Positions 22,101 to 28,505 of a stretch of 64,000 nt of DNA are shown here, one piece after another. The stretch is from Flavobacterium sp. Sd200 (GTDB lineage: Bacteria > Bacteroidota > Bacteroidia > Flavobacteriales > Flavobacteriaceae): contig NZ_WUMN01000001.1 in the NCBI RefSeq assembly GCF_009826935.1, positions 1,302,001 through 1,366,000 on the forward strand, in the 5' to 3' direction. The notes under the pieces were generated by a model. The model saw nothing but the letters and a program-made list of their open reading frames with translations, did not search any database and was not told where the DNA came from. Position numbers and translations under genes: made by a program. Every line of letters starts with the position of its first letter. Positions within the stretch are counted from its first letter, which is position 1.

Positions 22101-22941
22101 CGACCTAAGTTCCTATTTTACCGGTAGTAATGCAAACTGGCTTATAGCTCCGGCACAAGGATTTATTGTAAGGACCAAACAAAACCCAACAGCCACGAAC
22201 ATAACCTTTTCAAACAGCATGCGCAGGCCAGCTACTGCTAATATTGGATTTTTTAGAACAGCGCAAACAACCACATCAAGGTTTTGGTTGAATATTGCTA
22301 ATGAGCAGGATGGTTTTAGCCAGGCCGCTATAGTATATATGGATGACGCCACTTTAGATCTGGATTATGGATATGATGGGCTACAGCTTAACGATGGCAG
22401 CAGTGTGTCATTATATTCTCTTGCTGCACAAACCAACCTTAGCATACAGGCAAGACCACCATTTGAGGTTAGCGATGTGGTGCCTATAGGGTTTACCGCT
22501 ACAACAGCAGGTACGTTTACTATTGCCTTGGATCGCGTTGAAGGGTTATTTGAACAGGGACAGGATATTTACATAAAAGATAACCTTTTAGGGACTGTTA
22601 ACAACCTTGATACCTCTTATACCTTTACCAGTGAGGCAGGTGCTTTTAATGAGAGGTTTGAGGTTGTATATACCACACAAACACTCAGTAATGGCCAACC
22701 TCAATTTACAGCCAATAACGTGATTATTTATAAAGATAAAAATGCTATTGCCATAAATTCAGGAAATGAAATCATGAAAAGTGTTGCAATTTATGATACA
22801 CGTGGCAGGCTTCTGTACCGAAAAGATGCAATAAACGCTGTTAAGACTGCTATATCCAACTTACAGGTACAAGAGCAAATGCTTATAGTGCAAATAACCA
22901 CTGCCAATGGTACAATGGTATCTAAAAAGATCTTGTTTTAA
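16117..22941 (+). CDS. Giant T9SS surface protein with four right-handed beta-helix modules and Ig-like linkers
   Basis: A 2274-residue secreted protein. The signal peptide lies in MKLLWFALMLFAYGMNAQ; an ATG at 16144 is an equally good start. Four homologous modules of ~310-350 residues each begin with a 'YVKxxATGxGDGTSWANAS' motif, contain 'NNVAIYGGFxGTE', then repeated 'NVTISGNTAxxGGG' coils of a pectate-lyase-like beta-helix, and end with 'DxGAYEY'. Two Ig-like repeats (pattern WYxxxxGGxxL...YYAxQTxxGCES) separate modules 2 and 3, and three separate modules 3 and 4. After residue ~1720 comes a region common to flavobacterial surface proteins. The C-terminus (YDTRGRLLYRKDAINA...VSKKILF) resembles a type C T9SS sorting signal. 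No lyase catalytic residues could be identified, so adhesion or glycan binding is as likely as catalysis. It is divergent from HTCS1. Confidence 0.9.
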   Translation: MTTKAQKSTMKLLWFALMLFAYGMNAQTIRYVKPTASGTGNGTSWANASSNLQAMIDATGVQQVWVAAGTYISGHNNFRMKNNVAIYGGFAGTENQLAQRNWLTNATILSGNNVRCAIYNSFYADSPLNSTALLDGFTITGGATAYGGGIYNEYASPTLSNLTITGNTAHQVGGGLYNYMNSSPNITNVTISGNTAQSGGGMYNTHNSSPILTNVTIAGNTANLGGGIYNVASNPVIRNTIVYNNSNGVENNTSTPTISNSLVQGYTDTANGNISGNINPIFVAPLTPGINNGGNYRLQPGSPAINAGNNSHIPSGINTDLDNSPRISNTAVDLGAYEYYDTSIRFVKPTASGLADGSSWANASANLQVMVNATGVQQVWVAAGTYLSTGNGFVMKNNVAIYGGFAGTETALAQRNWNTNVTTLSGNNERRVFYNSFGTGNPLTNSAVLDGFTITAASADNGAGMYNYVAHPTLRNLIFSGNTATGGGGAIYNGYSSPLLTNVIIKGNSGSSGGGIFNNSNSNPVLTNVLISGNSATTGGGIRNGVDSSSTLINVTLAGNRNFAIQNTDSTAGMTLQNTIVYGNQNGIGGNYTMTNSLVQGLTDTANGNLSGSVNPMFVSAMAFGLNTGGDYRLSPCSPVINRGSSSYVTNVATDLAGNPRNYGTTPDMGAYEYQATPGVALPTAASPQAFCGNATVVNLAAGGSNIKWYSQATGGAVLATTTALATGTYYATQTTDGCESARTAINVTINPLPAAPTAPSIQTLNTPATVATLSATGQNIQWYNTSSGGTPLANNTTLTAGVYYATQTVNGCESASTAVQVTLINTRYVKSRATGAGDGTSWANASSNLQAMVNATGVQQVWVAAGTHYTTGSGLVMKNNVAIYGGFAGTENQLAQRNWVTNVTTLSGNNQHGVVYNSFISSSPLNNTAVLNGFTLSNGNISSGGGGILNNYASPTLTNVTISGNTAQLGGGMLNVGYSSPVLTNVTISGNTAREGGGINNQSSSSPIFSNVTISGNTATHGGGMINFTSNIIIRNTIVYNNSDGLYNASPLAAIAISHSLVQGLTSTENGNISGNTDPMFVAPLAPGVSTGGDYRLTACSPLINMGNNSYVTDITTDLNGNQRIYGSAVDIGAYEYQATPVTSPTATAQVFCGSAIVANLTANGTEIKWYSHSTGGNVLATTATLATGTYYASQTVDNCESTRTAVSITINPIPEAPTAEAQTFCNGFRTVDLSANGNNLKWYFSATGGSPLGPYAVFTGNAEPWNFILFVSQTVNGCESTRRAVNITVNPIPAAPVASAQTLSEPASVDNLSATGQGIQWYNSLSGGAPLDNNAALTTGTYYATQTVNGCESARIAVTVTIIYPIHYVKTTATGTGDGTSWANASSDLQAMVNATGVEQVWVAAGTHYTAGNGLVMKNNVAIYGGFNGTETLLAQRNWNTNVTVLSGNNDRRVINNDFSVETPLNNTALIDGFTITSGKNYSRGPGINNNYSSPMLKNLIITHNESGPGSGAGIFNDNYSSPMISNVKIIGNDSGGYGGGMCNYNNSSPTLVNVTISGNSGWYGGAIYNSSSSPILINVTISGNRSNNSAGIHNSNAAPVIRNSIIYTNYSIVSNNYYGIYNDNSIPTYYNSLVQGVNSTENGNISGDINPMFVAPLAPGLSAGGDYRLQASSSAINAGNNDYFAGLGSATLDLAGNSRVYGYATGGIIDMGAYEYQGSVDCTITTTWNGSSWNNDTPTSNRYTAVINGNYTSTGNITACSLTVNGGNVVVNSGHTFTIKGTVTVNNNATLTFNNNAALVQTDNVQNNGNIIYKKNSNPLYRLDYTLWSSPVANQNLLAFSPQTNTSRFYEYGYGFDPALNRSLEQYWIVNPETTSFDIAKGYLVRMPNGNTAVPGYNAGTAAYSYEGIFTGVAHNGNVARAASLEADRYTAVGNPYPSPISVADFYNQNSGVIENNSAIYFWRKRNNSLVSSYASLTLAAYTANIAGGGNIDLSSYFTGSNANWLIAPAQGFIVRTKQNPTATNITFSNSMRRPATANIGFFRTAQTTTSRFWLNIANEQDGFSQAAIVYMDDATLDLDYGYDGLQLNDGSSVSLYSLAAQTNLSIQARPPFEVSDVVPIGFTATTAGTFTIALDRVEGLFEQGQDIYIKDNLLGTVNNLDTSYTFTSEAGAFNERFEVVYTTQTLSNGQPQFTANNVIIYKDKNAIAINSGNEIMKSVAIYDTRGRLLYRKDAINAVKTAISNLQVQEQMLIVQITTANGTMVSKKILF
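16204..21276 (+). repeat. Four-fold internal repeat encoding beta-helix modules
   Basis: Modules run from about 16204-17136, 17149-18140, 18598-19534 and 20221-21276 (933, 992, 937 and 1056 bp). The first ~250 bp of each are strongly alike at the DNA level (for example CAGGTATGGGTAGCGGCAGG occurs in all four with few or no changes), while the helix coils have diverged. Modules 1 and 2 are nearly adjacent, and 2/3 and 3/4 are separated by Ig-like linkers. This is consistent with past tandem duplication, with the conserved heads able to recombine. Confidence 0.85.
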
Positions 22942-22970
22942 TATAAGATAGTGTATTTTTCCATTTTTGT

Positions 22971-23010
22971 AAAATCGTCCGGAGGGGGGAAATTTCCGGG
23001 CGATTTTTTA
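22971..23010 (+). terminator. Terminator after the beta-helix gene
   Basis: The stem AAAATCGTCCGGA / TCCGGGCGATTTT (one G-T pair) with a G/A-rich loop is followed by a T run. It starts 30 bp after the stop codon. Confidence 0.75.
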
Positions 23011-23084
23011 TTGAACTCAGCCTCACTTTTTCGCTTAAATCAAAAAAGTCTGGACGGGTTCATTTTTTAAATTGGAAACCGTTT

Positions 23085-23119
23085 AATTCTTACAAAGTAC
23101 TCAAACGCAGGTAAGAATT
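23085..23119. other. Inverted repeat in the spacer before the Rhs tip
   Basis: The spacer 23011-23218 has no gene I can support. It holds AATTCTTAC (23085-23093) and GTAAGAATT (23111-23119), a perfect 9-bp inverted repeat with a 17-nt loop. It may be a hairpin or operator, or the edge of the foreign islet that follows. No target-site duplication or transposase is seen. Confidence 0.3.
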
Positions 23120-23218
23120 TTAAAGTTTAAAATAATAGCAATATACATTTTTAGAAACCGAATAATAATGTTGCCACATTATTACCATATGACTAAACCG
23201 AATGCACTTATTTAACAG

Positions 23219-23941
23219 ATGCAGCGGGGCAACCCTACCAGTTTTTTATTAACTTGCCCTTTGGCGAGAGCATACCCATATGCTTATTGTGTACAGAATC
23301 CAGTTAATCTTTTGGATCCAACGGGGATGATTGTTGAATATGTAAACGATCCAAATAAAAGCGAAAGAGAAAACAGAAGATTAAGGAGACAATTTGAACG
23401 TCGACAACGTAAATTGAATCGACGTTCGGAAGAGGCAAATAAAAATTGGAATGCATTAGTAACTTCAGAAAATGTTCATACAATACATTTAAACGAAAAG
23501 GATGAAAACGGAAATATTATCTATAGCACTGTACCCAAACACAGTTATACAAAAGAATGTGGCGGAGGTACTGATATTTATATTAAATTGACAGACAAAA
23601 CCGTTGAAGGGCAATATCTTGGTGCAAATATTGTAGGCATCGGACATGAAGAAGGCCATGCTTATAGATTTGATCAAGGCTTAGTTGAGGAACAACTCAA
23701 ACCTAATATGTCAGATCCAGATGATTCTAACAAGCAACTAATTAAAGCAGGACAAATAAGGGTAACTGAGGAAATTGAAGCATCCCATATCGAGAATATT
23801 ATACGAGCAGAAATTGATCCAAGTGGTACTAAAATTCCTTTAAGAAAACAATATAAAGATATTCCTACATATAGAAGAGGTTTTTACAGAAGGAATCACT
23901 CCAATAAATGTAACTATAGATTTAATAAGGCCAGGATATGA
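23219..23941 (+). CDS. Orphan Rhs C-terminal tip with zincin-like (HEEGH) toxin domain
   Basis: 240 residues. Residues ~13-36 (CPLARAYPYAYCVQNPVNLL followed by DPTGM) match the end of the Rhs repeat-associated core, but the thousand or more residues of Rhs/YD repeats that should precede it are absent and an in-frame stop lies just upstream (23213). The core is also shortened: a typical Rhs protein has a few more residues between 'PLA..YP' and 'PYAYC'. The remaining ~200 residues form a variable tip with an arginine-rich helix, then HEEGHAYRFDQG (HExxH zinc motif) and a later EEIEASHIENIIRAE segment that may give the third ligand. Zincin tips of the M91/NleD-like kind are known on Rhs proteins. 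Translation is coupled (ATGA overlap) to the next gene. This is either a silent cassette or a remnant, and the base composition is more AT-rich than its flanks. Confidence 0.7.
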   Translation: MQRGNPTSFLLTCPLARAYPYAYCVQNPVNLLDPTGMIVEYVNDPNKSERENRRLRRQFERRQRKLNRRSEEANKNWNALVTSENVHTIHLNEKDENGNIIYSTVPKHSYTKECGGGTDIYIKLTDKTVEGQYLGANIVGIGHEEGHAYRFDQGLVEEQLKPNMSDPDDSNKQLIKAGQIRVTEEIEASHIENIIRAEIDPSGTKIPLRKQYKDIPTYRRGFYRRNHSNKCNYRFNKARI

Positions 23942-24516
23942 TTACTATAAAAAAAAGAAATCTTAATATAAGAATTAATCATTTACTGTTAATTTCTTTA
24001 TTTTTTGCTTACAAAATATCAGACAGTAAGGATTTTAATTTTCAAAATAAAATAAACATTAAACAATGTAAACTAACGGAGGCTGAGTTTTCTGTAATGG
24101 AAATTTTTCCAAATAATACGTTAGTCAAATCAATTCTATCTGATTTCGAAGTTAATAAAGATTTACATCAAATAATTTATTTATTCGGTAAGAGTGGTAC
24201 GGGTGATTTTACTGTATATAAATGGGATGAATTTAAAAATAATGGGTATAGATTTACTGAGTTATCCAACAAAAGCCGGCCCAAAAATATAATTGTAAAT
24301 GATGTATTTTTTGCACCTCAAATAGCAAGGAATAAGTCATATATTAAAGATTGTGGTAATTGTTATGATTGTTATTATAATCTTATACTAATTAAAGCCG
24401 AAAATAAAGTCTTTAAATATTATTACGTAGGTGAAATGTATGGTGGGTTGAATTCTGAAGATAAAAATAAAATTTATGAAGAGTGTGATTTAATATTTAA
24501 GCTAAGGAAGCAATGA
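23938..24516 (+). CDS. Hypothetical protein, possible immunity partner of the Rhs tip
   Basis: 192 residues with no family I recognise. An N-terminal hydrophobic segment (INHLLLISLFFAYKIS) suggests a signal or membrane anchor. The rest is Lys/Asn/Ile-rich and contains a Cys cluster (DCGNCYDCYYN, residues ~139-149). The start overlaps the stop of the Rhs tip by ATGA, so the two are translationally coupled, the usual arrangement of an effector tip and its immunity gene. Function as an immunity protein is inferred from this position only. Codon use is strongly AT-biased like the tip and unlike the surrounding genes. Confidence 0.6.
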   Translation: MITIKKRNLNIRINHLLLISLFFAYKISDSKDFNFQNKINIKQCKLTEAEFSVMEIFPNNTLVKSILSDFEVNKDLHQIIYLFGKSGTGDFTVYKWDEFKNNGYRFTELSNKSRPKNIIVNDVFFAPQIARNKSYIKDCGNCYDCYYNLILIKAENKVFKYYYVGEMYGGLNSEDKNKIYEECDLIFKLRKQ

Positions 24517-24634
24517 TACTCAATCCTACGAAATAAGATGGTATTCGATTAGATATGAAGTCTAAATAATTTGCCAGACAAAGGATTTATATTGTCTTTA
24601 TTTTAAGGTATTTACATAAATTTACTGATTTTTT

Positions 24635-24775
24635 ATGGATTTAATTACAATTAAAATATTTGACTATGAATTATTGCCCAGGACAGCACCAAACACCGAA
24701 AGCGGAAACGACAGCAGCTTTGACCCCGAAGCTCTGCGCAAGTGGCAGATACAGGACCTTACGCAAATAATATAA
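24635..24775 (+). CDS. Possible 46-residue ORF or gene remnant
   Basis: An ATG at 24635 opens 46 codons ending TAA at 24773-24775. The first ~14 codons are AT-rich like the Rhs islet. The rest (PNTESGNDSSFDPEALRKWQ) use GC-richer codons like the neighbouring genes, so the C-terminal part may be the 3' end of an older gene cut by the islet junction. No family recognised. The rest of the gap 24517-24885 holds only the hairpin at 24826. Confidence 0.25.
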   Translation: MDLITIKIFDYELLPRTAPNTESGNDSSFDPEALRKWQIQDLTQII

Positions 24776-24825
24776 CCACCGGTATTTAAAAAGTATGAGC
24801 CTGAAGCCGTAAAAAGAAAAGCAAC

Positions 24826-24867
24826 ATATACAGCCAGGCTAAGCCGGTCGAAGCCTTGGCTGTATAT
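24826..24867. terminator. Hairpin at the end of the PUL operon
   Basis: ATATACAGCCA (24826-24836) pairs with TTGGCTGTATAT (24856-24867), one base bulged, and is followed by TTTT on the plus strand. It lies 19 bp past the last PUL gene on the minus strand and after the Rhs islet on the plus strand, so it may terminate either. The minus-strand U tract is weak. Confidence 0.5.
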
Positions 24868-24885
24868 TTTAAACTGTTTTCTCCA

Positions 24886-25668
24886 TTACTCGTCAGAAGG
24901 TTTGCCAATGGTAGCCAGAATGCCACCATCTACATAAATTATCTGCCCGTTTACAAAATCGCTTGCTTTAGACGATAAAAATACAGCGGCACCTGCAAGG
25001 TCTTCAGGATTACCCCACCTGCCTGCCGGGGTACGGCTTATTATAAAATCATTAAACGGGTGCCCGTCTACACGGATTGGTTCGGTTTGCGAAGTTGCAA
25101 AATAACCCGGGCCTATGCCATTTACCTGTACGTTATATAGCCCCCATTCAGTCGCCAGGTTTTTGGTAAGCATTTTCAGCCCCCCTTTTGCCGACGCATA
25201 GGCGCTTACATTATCGCGGCCCAGTTCGCTCATCATAGAGCATATGTTAATAATCTTGCCGCAACGCCTTTGTACCATACCCTTTCCAAGCAGCTTACTC
25301 ATTATAAATACGCCAACCAAGTCTACATCAATTACCTTACGGAAATCCTCTACCTCCATATCCAGCGCTTTTACACGCTTTATAATTCCGGCATTGTTTA
25401 CAAGTATGTCAATCGGGCCATGCTCCTCTTCCATAAGTGCCACATTTTGTGCTGCGGCAGCCTCATCGGTTACATCAAATACATAACCGTGTGCTTTATA
25501 TCCTTTGCTTGTGTAATAATCAAGTGCAGGTTCAAGGCTGTTTTTGCTGCTGCTTGTTATAATCAAAGCTGCACCTGCCTTTGCCAGACCTTCGGCCATT
25601 GCCATACCCAGTCCGTGTGTTGCGCCCGTAAGCACAGCCGTTTTCCCGTTAAGGTTAAATAAATCCAT
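24886..25668 (-). CDS. kduD: KduD-like SDR (2-dehydro-3-deoxy-D-gluconate 5-dehydrogenase / gluconate 5-dehydrogenase)
   Basis: 260 residues from the ATG at 25668, which begins MDLFNLNGKTAVLTGATHGL 4 bp after the transporter stop; a longer frame to 25710 would overlap the transporter. It is a classical short-chain dehydrogenase with the cofactor motif TGATHGLG, NNAG, a catalytic Ser in NICSMMS and YASAK as the YxxxK pair, ending in a typical VDGG. The sequence fits the KduD/gluconate 5-dehydrogenase group, which reduces 2,5-diketo-3-deoxygluconate to KDG in the breakdown of unsaturated uronates. That fits the lyases and GH88 upstream in the same operon. KduI, KDG kinase and KDPG aldolase are not in the window. 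It is the last gene of the PUL. Confidence 0.85.
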   Translation of the reverse strand: MDLFNLNGKTAVLTGATHGLGMAMAEGLAKAGAALIITSSSKNSLEPALDYYTSKGYKAHGYVFDVTDEAAAAQNVALMEEEHGPIDILVNNAGIIKRVKALDMEVEDFRKVIDVDLVGVFIMSKLLGKGMVQRRCGKIINICSMMSELGRDNVSAYASAKGGLKMLTKNLATEWGLYNVQVNGIGPGYFATSQTEPIRVDGHPFNDFIISRTPAGRWGNPEDLAGAAVFLSSKASDFVNGQIIYVDGGILATIGKPSDE

Positions 25669-25672
25669 TGTT

Positions 25673-27004
25673 TCAGCCTTTATGGGTAAGTTCGTTCTCA
25701 AGTTCTTCAAGTGATTTGCCTTTGGTTTCCGGCATCATTTTAAATACAAACAGCAATTGCAGTATCATAAGGAAACCAAACAGCCCAAATACCTGCCATG
25801 GCTCGAATGCATTAATAAGCACCGCACCAAAAAGCGTAACCAGTGCCGCAAAAACCCAGTGCACGCTGCTGCCAAAGGCCTGCCCACCGGCACGAACCTT
25901 ATTAGGGAATATCTCTGAAATAAACACCCAGATTACTGCTCCCTGCCCTATGGCATGGGATGCTATAAAAAGCAAAATAAACGAAAGGTTAAACGCCGCA
26001 GAAGCACCCGAATAAAATCCGTATGCAACCATAAAAAGGCTTACAATGTATCCGTAAGAACCCCAATACATTAACTGCCTGCGCCCTGCCCTGTCTATTA
26101 AATACATACCCAGGAAAGTGAAAATCAGGTTTACAATACCGATAGCTATAGAACTTAGTAACGATTCTGAGGAAGCAAAACCTGCTTTTTCCAATATCTC
26201 AGGGGCATAATACAGTATAAAGTTAATACCTGAAAGCTGGTTGAATGTAGCTATTAAAAAAGCCAGTATAAGCGGAAATTTATAGCGTTTTGAAAAAAGC
26301 CCGTCGGTATTTTGAACGTTTGCCAAAAAATCGGTTTTGATGTCTTCAAGGGTAGCAAGGGCATCGTGTTCTGTTGCCGTTTTCTTTAATACATCAAGGG
26401 CTTTTTGTTCGTCTTTTTTATGGCTAAACAACCAGCGCGGACTTTCGGGCACTCCAAACATCAGCACTATATAAGCCACAGACGGTACCGCTACGGCTCC
26501 CATCATATAACGCCAGTCGTCGGCACCGCCCACACCTTTAAGTAAAAAGTTAGAAAGGTAGGCCACCACAATGCCGAAAACAATATTAAACTGGTACAGC
26601 GTGCCCAGTGTGCCCCTGTTTTTGGCTGAGGATATTTCTGATATATAGGTTGGCGCCGCTATAGAAGAGATGCCTACGCCAAGCCCGCCTACAAACCTGA
26701 AGAATGAAAATGTATAAGGCTCCGGCGCGAAGGCACAGCCAAGTGCCGAGATAAGGTATAGGAAACCAATAAATATAAGCGTGTTTTTACGGCCGTATTT
26801 ATCGGTAGGGTAACCCGCAACAAGCGCCCCGGCTACCGTGCCCCACAACGCCATAGACATAATAAAAGTGCCATGAAACCACTCTGAGGTGTGCCACAAT
26901 TCTTTTATGGGCAGGTTTGCGCCTGAAATCACTACGGTATCAAAACCAAATAAAAATCCGGCTATGGCTACCACTATCGAATAATATAATAATTTACTTT
27001 TCAT
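25673..27004 (-). CDS. MFS sugar porter (XylE/GLUT-like sugar:H+ symporter family)
   Basis: 443 residues, 12 predicted membrane helices, with the sugar-porter signatures in order: GFLFGFDTVVISGA in helix 1, DKYGRKNTL between helices 2 and 3, an RFVGGLGVGISS helix, PESPRWL before the central loop, DRAGRRQLM between helices 8 and 9, and PETKGKSLEELE at the C-terminus. It imports a monosaccharide across the inner membrane. Its position between the GH28-like gene and kduD suggests a uronate or pentose product of the PUL, but the substrate cannot be read from the motifs. It is 33 bp downstream of the GH28-like gene. Confidence 0.9.
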   Translation of the reverse strand: MKSKLLYYSIVVAIAGFLFGFDTVVISGANLPIKELWHTSEWFHGTFIMSMALWGTVAGALVAGYPTDKYGRKNTLIFIGFLYLISALGCAFAPEPYTFSFFRFVGGLGVGISSIAAPTYISEISSAKNRGTLGTLYQFNIVFGIVVAYLSNFLLKGVGGADDWRYMMGAVAVPSVAYIVLMFGVPESPRWLFSHKKDEQKALDVLKKTATEHDALATLEDIKTDFLANVQNTDGLFSKRYKFPLILAFLIATFNQLSGINFILYYAPEILEKAGFASSESLLSSIAIGIVNLIFTFLGMYLIDRAGRRQLMYWGSYGYIVSLFMVAYGFYSGASAAFNLSFILLFIASHAIGQGAVIWVFISEIFPNKVRAGGQAFGSSVHWVFAALVTLFGAVLINAFEPWQVFGLFGFLMILQLLFVFKMMPETKGKSLEELENELTHKG

Positions 27005-27037
27005 TTATTTTAAGCCCTTTCGGGAGTGTTTAGATTG

Positions 27038-28495
27038 TTATTCGGTTTTCTTAAATACAATACCTTCTGTGTGTTCGCCCACAAATATGTTGGCAATATC
27101 TCCGGTTTTAAACCACTTGGGTTTGCCGGGCATATCATCATAAATAAGCTTCCCGTTTATTTTAAGGTTTTCAAAAACCACATTTTTTACTTTCCTGTTT
27201 TCGTCATATCCGGCAATAACCGACATATTAGCATTGCTGCCATTATAGCTGATGTTTTTAAAGAAGATGTTTTCTACCCCTTTGCCCGGCGATGTACAGT
27301 ACTTTTGGTTGTAAAAAACCCTGATATTAACCAGTTGCCCGCGCCTGAAATCTTCAACCCGTATGTCTTCAAAAGTTATATTCTTTATCAGGTTGCTGTC
27401 GCCGGCATCTATAGCCATGCATCCCTGATAGTCTATCTGTACTTCCTGGTGGTCTAAAATATCAAGGTTGCTGTAAGTAACATTCTCAATCACATCCTGG
27501 TTAGGTGTACTGCCATGAACGCCTATCATTATAGGGTGTGCCACATCGGCCCAAAGTGTAGAATTTTTCATAAGTATGTTTTTGCAGCCGCCGCTAAACT
27601 CTTTGCGCGTGGCATAAACAGTGGTGCAGTCATCTGAATTTCGGTTGAAAACCCTGTCGTACGTAACGTTGTTGGCCGCCATTATGTTCATGCCGTCGCC
27701 CCAGTTAAAATAACTGATGGCTTTTACGTTGGTTATTTTTACCCCGTCAGAGCCGCCTACAAGGCATTGGGAGGCAAACACACCTTCTATCTCAACAGTC
27801 TTAGAAAAGGCAACCCTGATTCCAAGCCTTACGTCCTGGTCTATAATACCACTGCCGTACACCTTTACATTTTCTGCATGGTCTATATTTATCTGTCCTT
27901 TTATAAAAGCACCACCGGCTATATATACCTGTTGGTTACTCTTAACATCCAGCTTACCGCCCGGCAGTACATGTACACCGGGACCGAAATACACAAAATT
28001 CTTATCGGTCTTTTTCTTTTTTGGCACTTCATGCACAGGGTTTGCAAACAAATGCAGGTTATGGAAAATATCCCCGTTTACCTCTACCGATAAATTCGAG
28101 GGCTTATCAAGCTGAAAAACAATAGTATTGTCTCCCTCTTTTGTAAAAGGGATATTGTAAGAAAGAGGGCGTATCCTGGCTGTTTCTACACTCTTTGTTG
28201 CAGTAACCGCTACCTCGCACACCCCCGAAAAATCAAAGTATGCCATAGAGGCCACCTGCGGCTTGTAACTAAGGTCTTCTACTTTCATTAATTTTATGGC
28301 ATAAACAGGTACTGTTTTCCATTCCTGCCCCTTACTGCGCACTTTTACAGTAAAATCGGGATTAAGCGTTACCCCATCGGGAGCAGGGTATGCCACTACC
28401 GCATCTTTAGTTTTTTGGGCAAAGCCTAGAAGGGTTACACAGCACAATAAAAGTGTAAAAGCATATTTTTTATATTCAGATAATGTTGTTTTCAT
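27038..28495 (-). CDS. GH28-like right-handed beta-helix glycosidase (polygalacturonase superfamily)
   Basis: About 485 residues from the ATG at 28495 (signal peptide MKTTLSEYKKYAFTLLLCCV...FAQ). An N-terminal beta-rich domain (~25-165) precedes a parallel beta-helix with repeated 'VKNVVFENLKI'-like coils. The helix core carries YFNWGDGMNIM and NSDDCTTVYATR. The paired Asp of NSDDC fits the GH28 catalytic DD, although the canonical GH28 NTDG/GHG set is not fully recognisable. It is probably a periplasmic exo-acting uronidase or rhamnosidase-like enzyme. The gene starts 10 bp after the GH88 stop and is followed by the transporter. Confidence 0.75.
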   Translation of the reverse strand: MKTTLSEYKKYAFTLLLCCVTLLGFAQKTKDAVVAYPAPDGVTLNPDFTVKVRSKGQEWKTVPVYAIKLMKVEDLSYKPQVASMAYFDFSGVCEVAVTATKSVETARIRPLSYNIPFTKEGDNTIVFQLDKPSNLSVEVNGDIFHNLHLFANPVHEVPKKKKTDKNFVYFGPGVHVLPGGKLDVKSNQQVYIAGGAFIKGQINIDHAENVKVYGSGIIDQDVRLGIRVAFSKTVEIEGVFASQCLVGGSDGVKITNVKAISYFNWGDGMNIMAANNVTYDRVFNRNSDDCTTVYATRKEFSGGCKNILMKNSTLWADVAHPIMIGVHGSTPNQDVIENVTYSNLDILDHQEVQIDYQGCMAIDAGDSNLIKNITFEDIRVEDFRRGQLVNIRVFYNQKYCTSPGKGVENIFFKNISYNGSNANMSVIAGYDENRKVKNVVFENLKINGKLIYDDMPGKPKWFKTGDIANIFVGEHTEGIVFKKTE

Positions 28496-28505
28496 GTGTA
28501 ATCGC

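Noticed and set aside
23011..24885. Insertion sequence or integrative element around the Rhs islet
   Set aside because: No transposase, integrase, terminal inverted repeats or target duplication was found; the nearest tRNA is 30 kb away.
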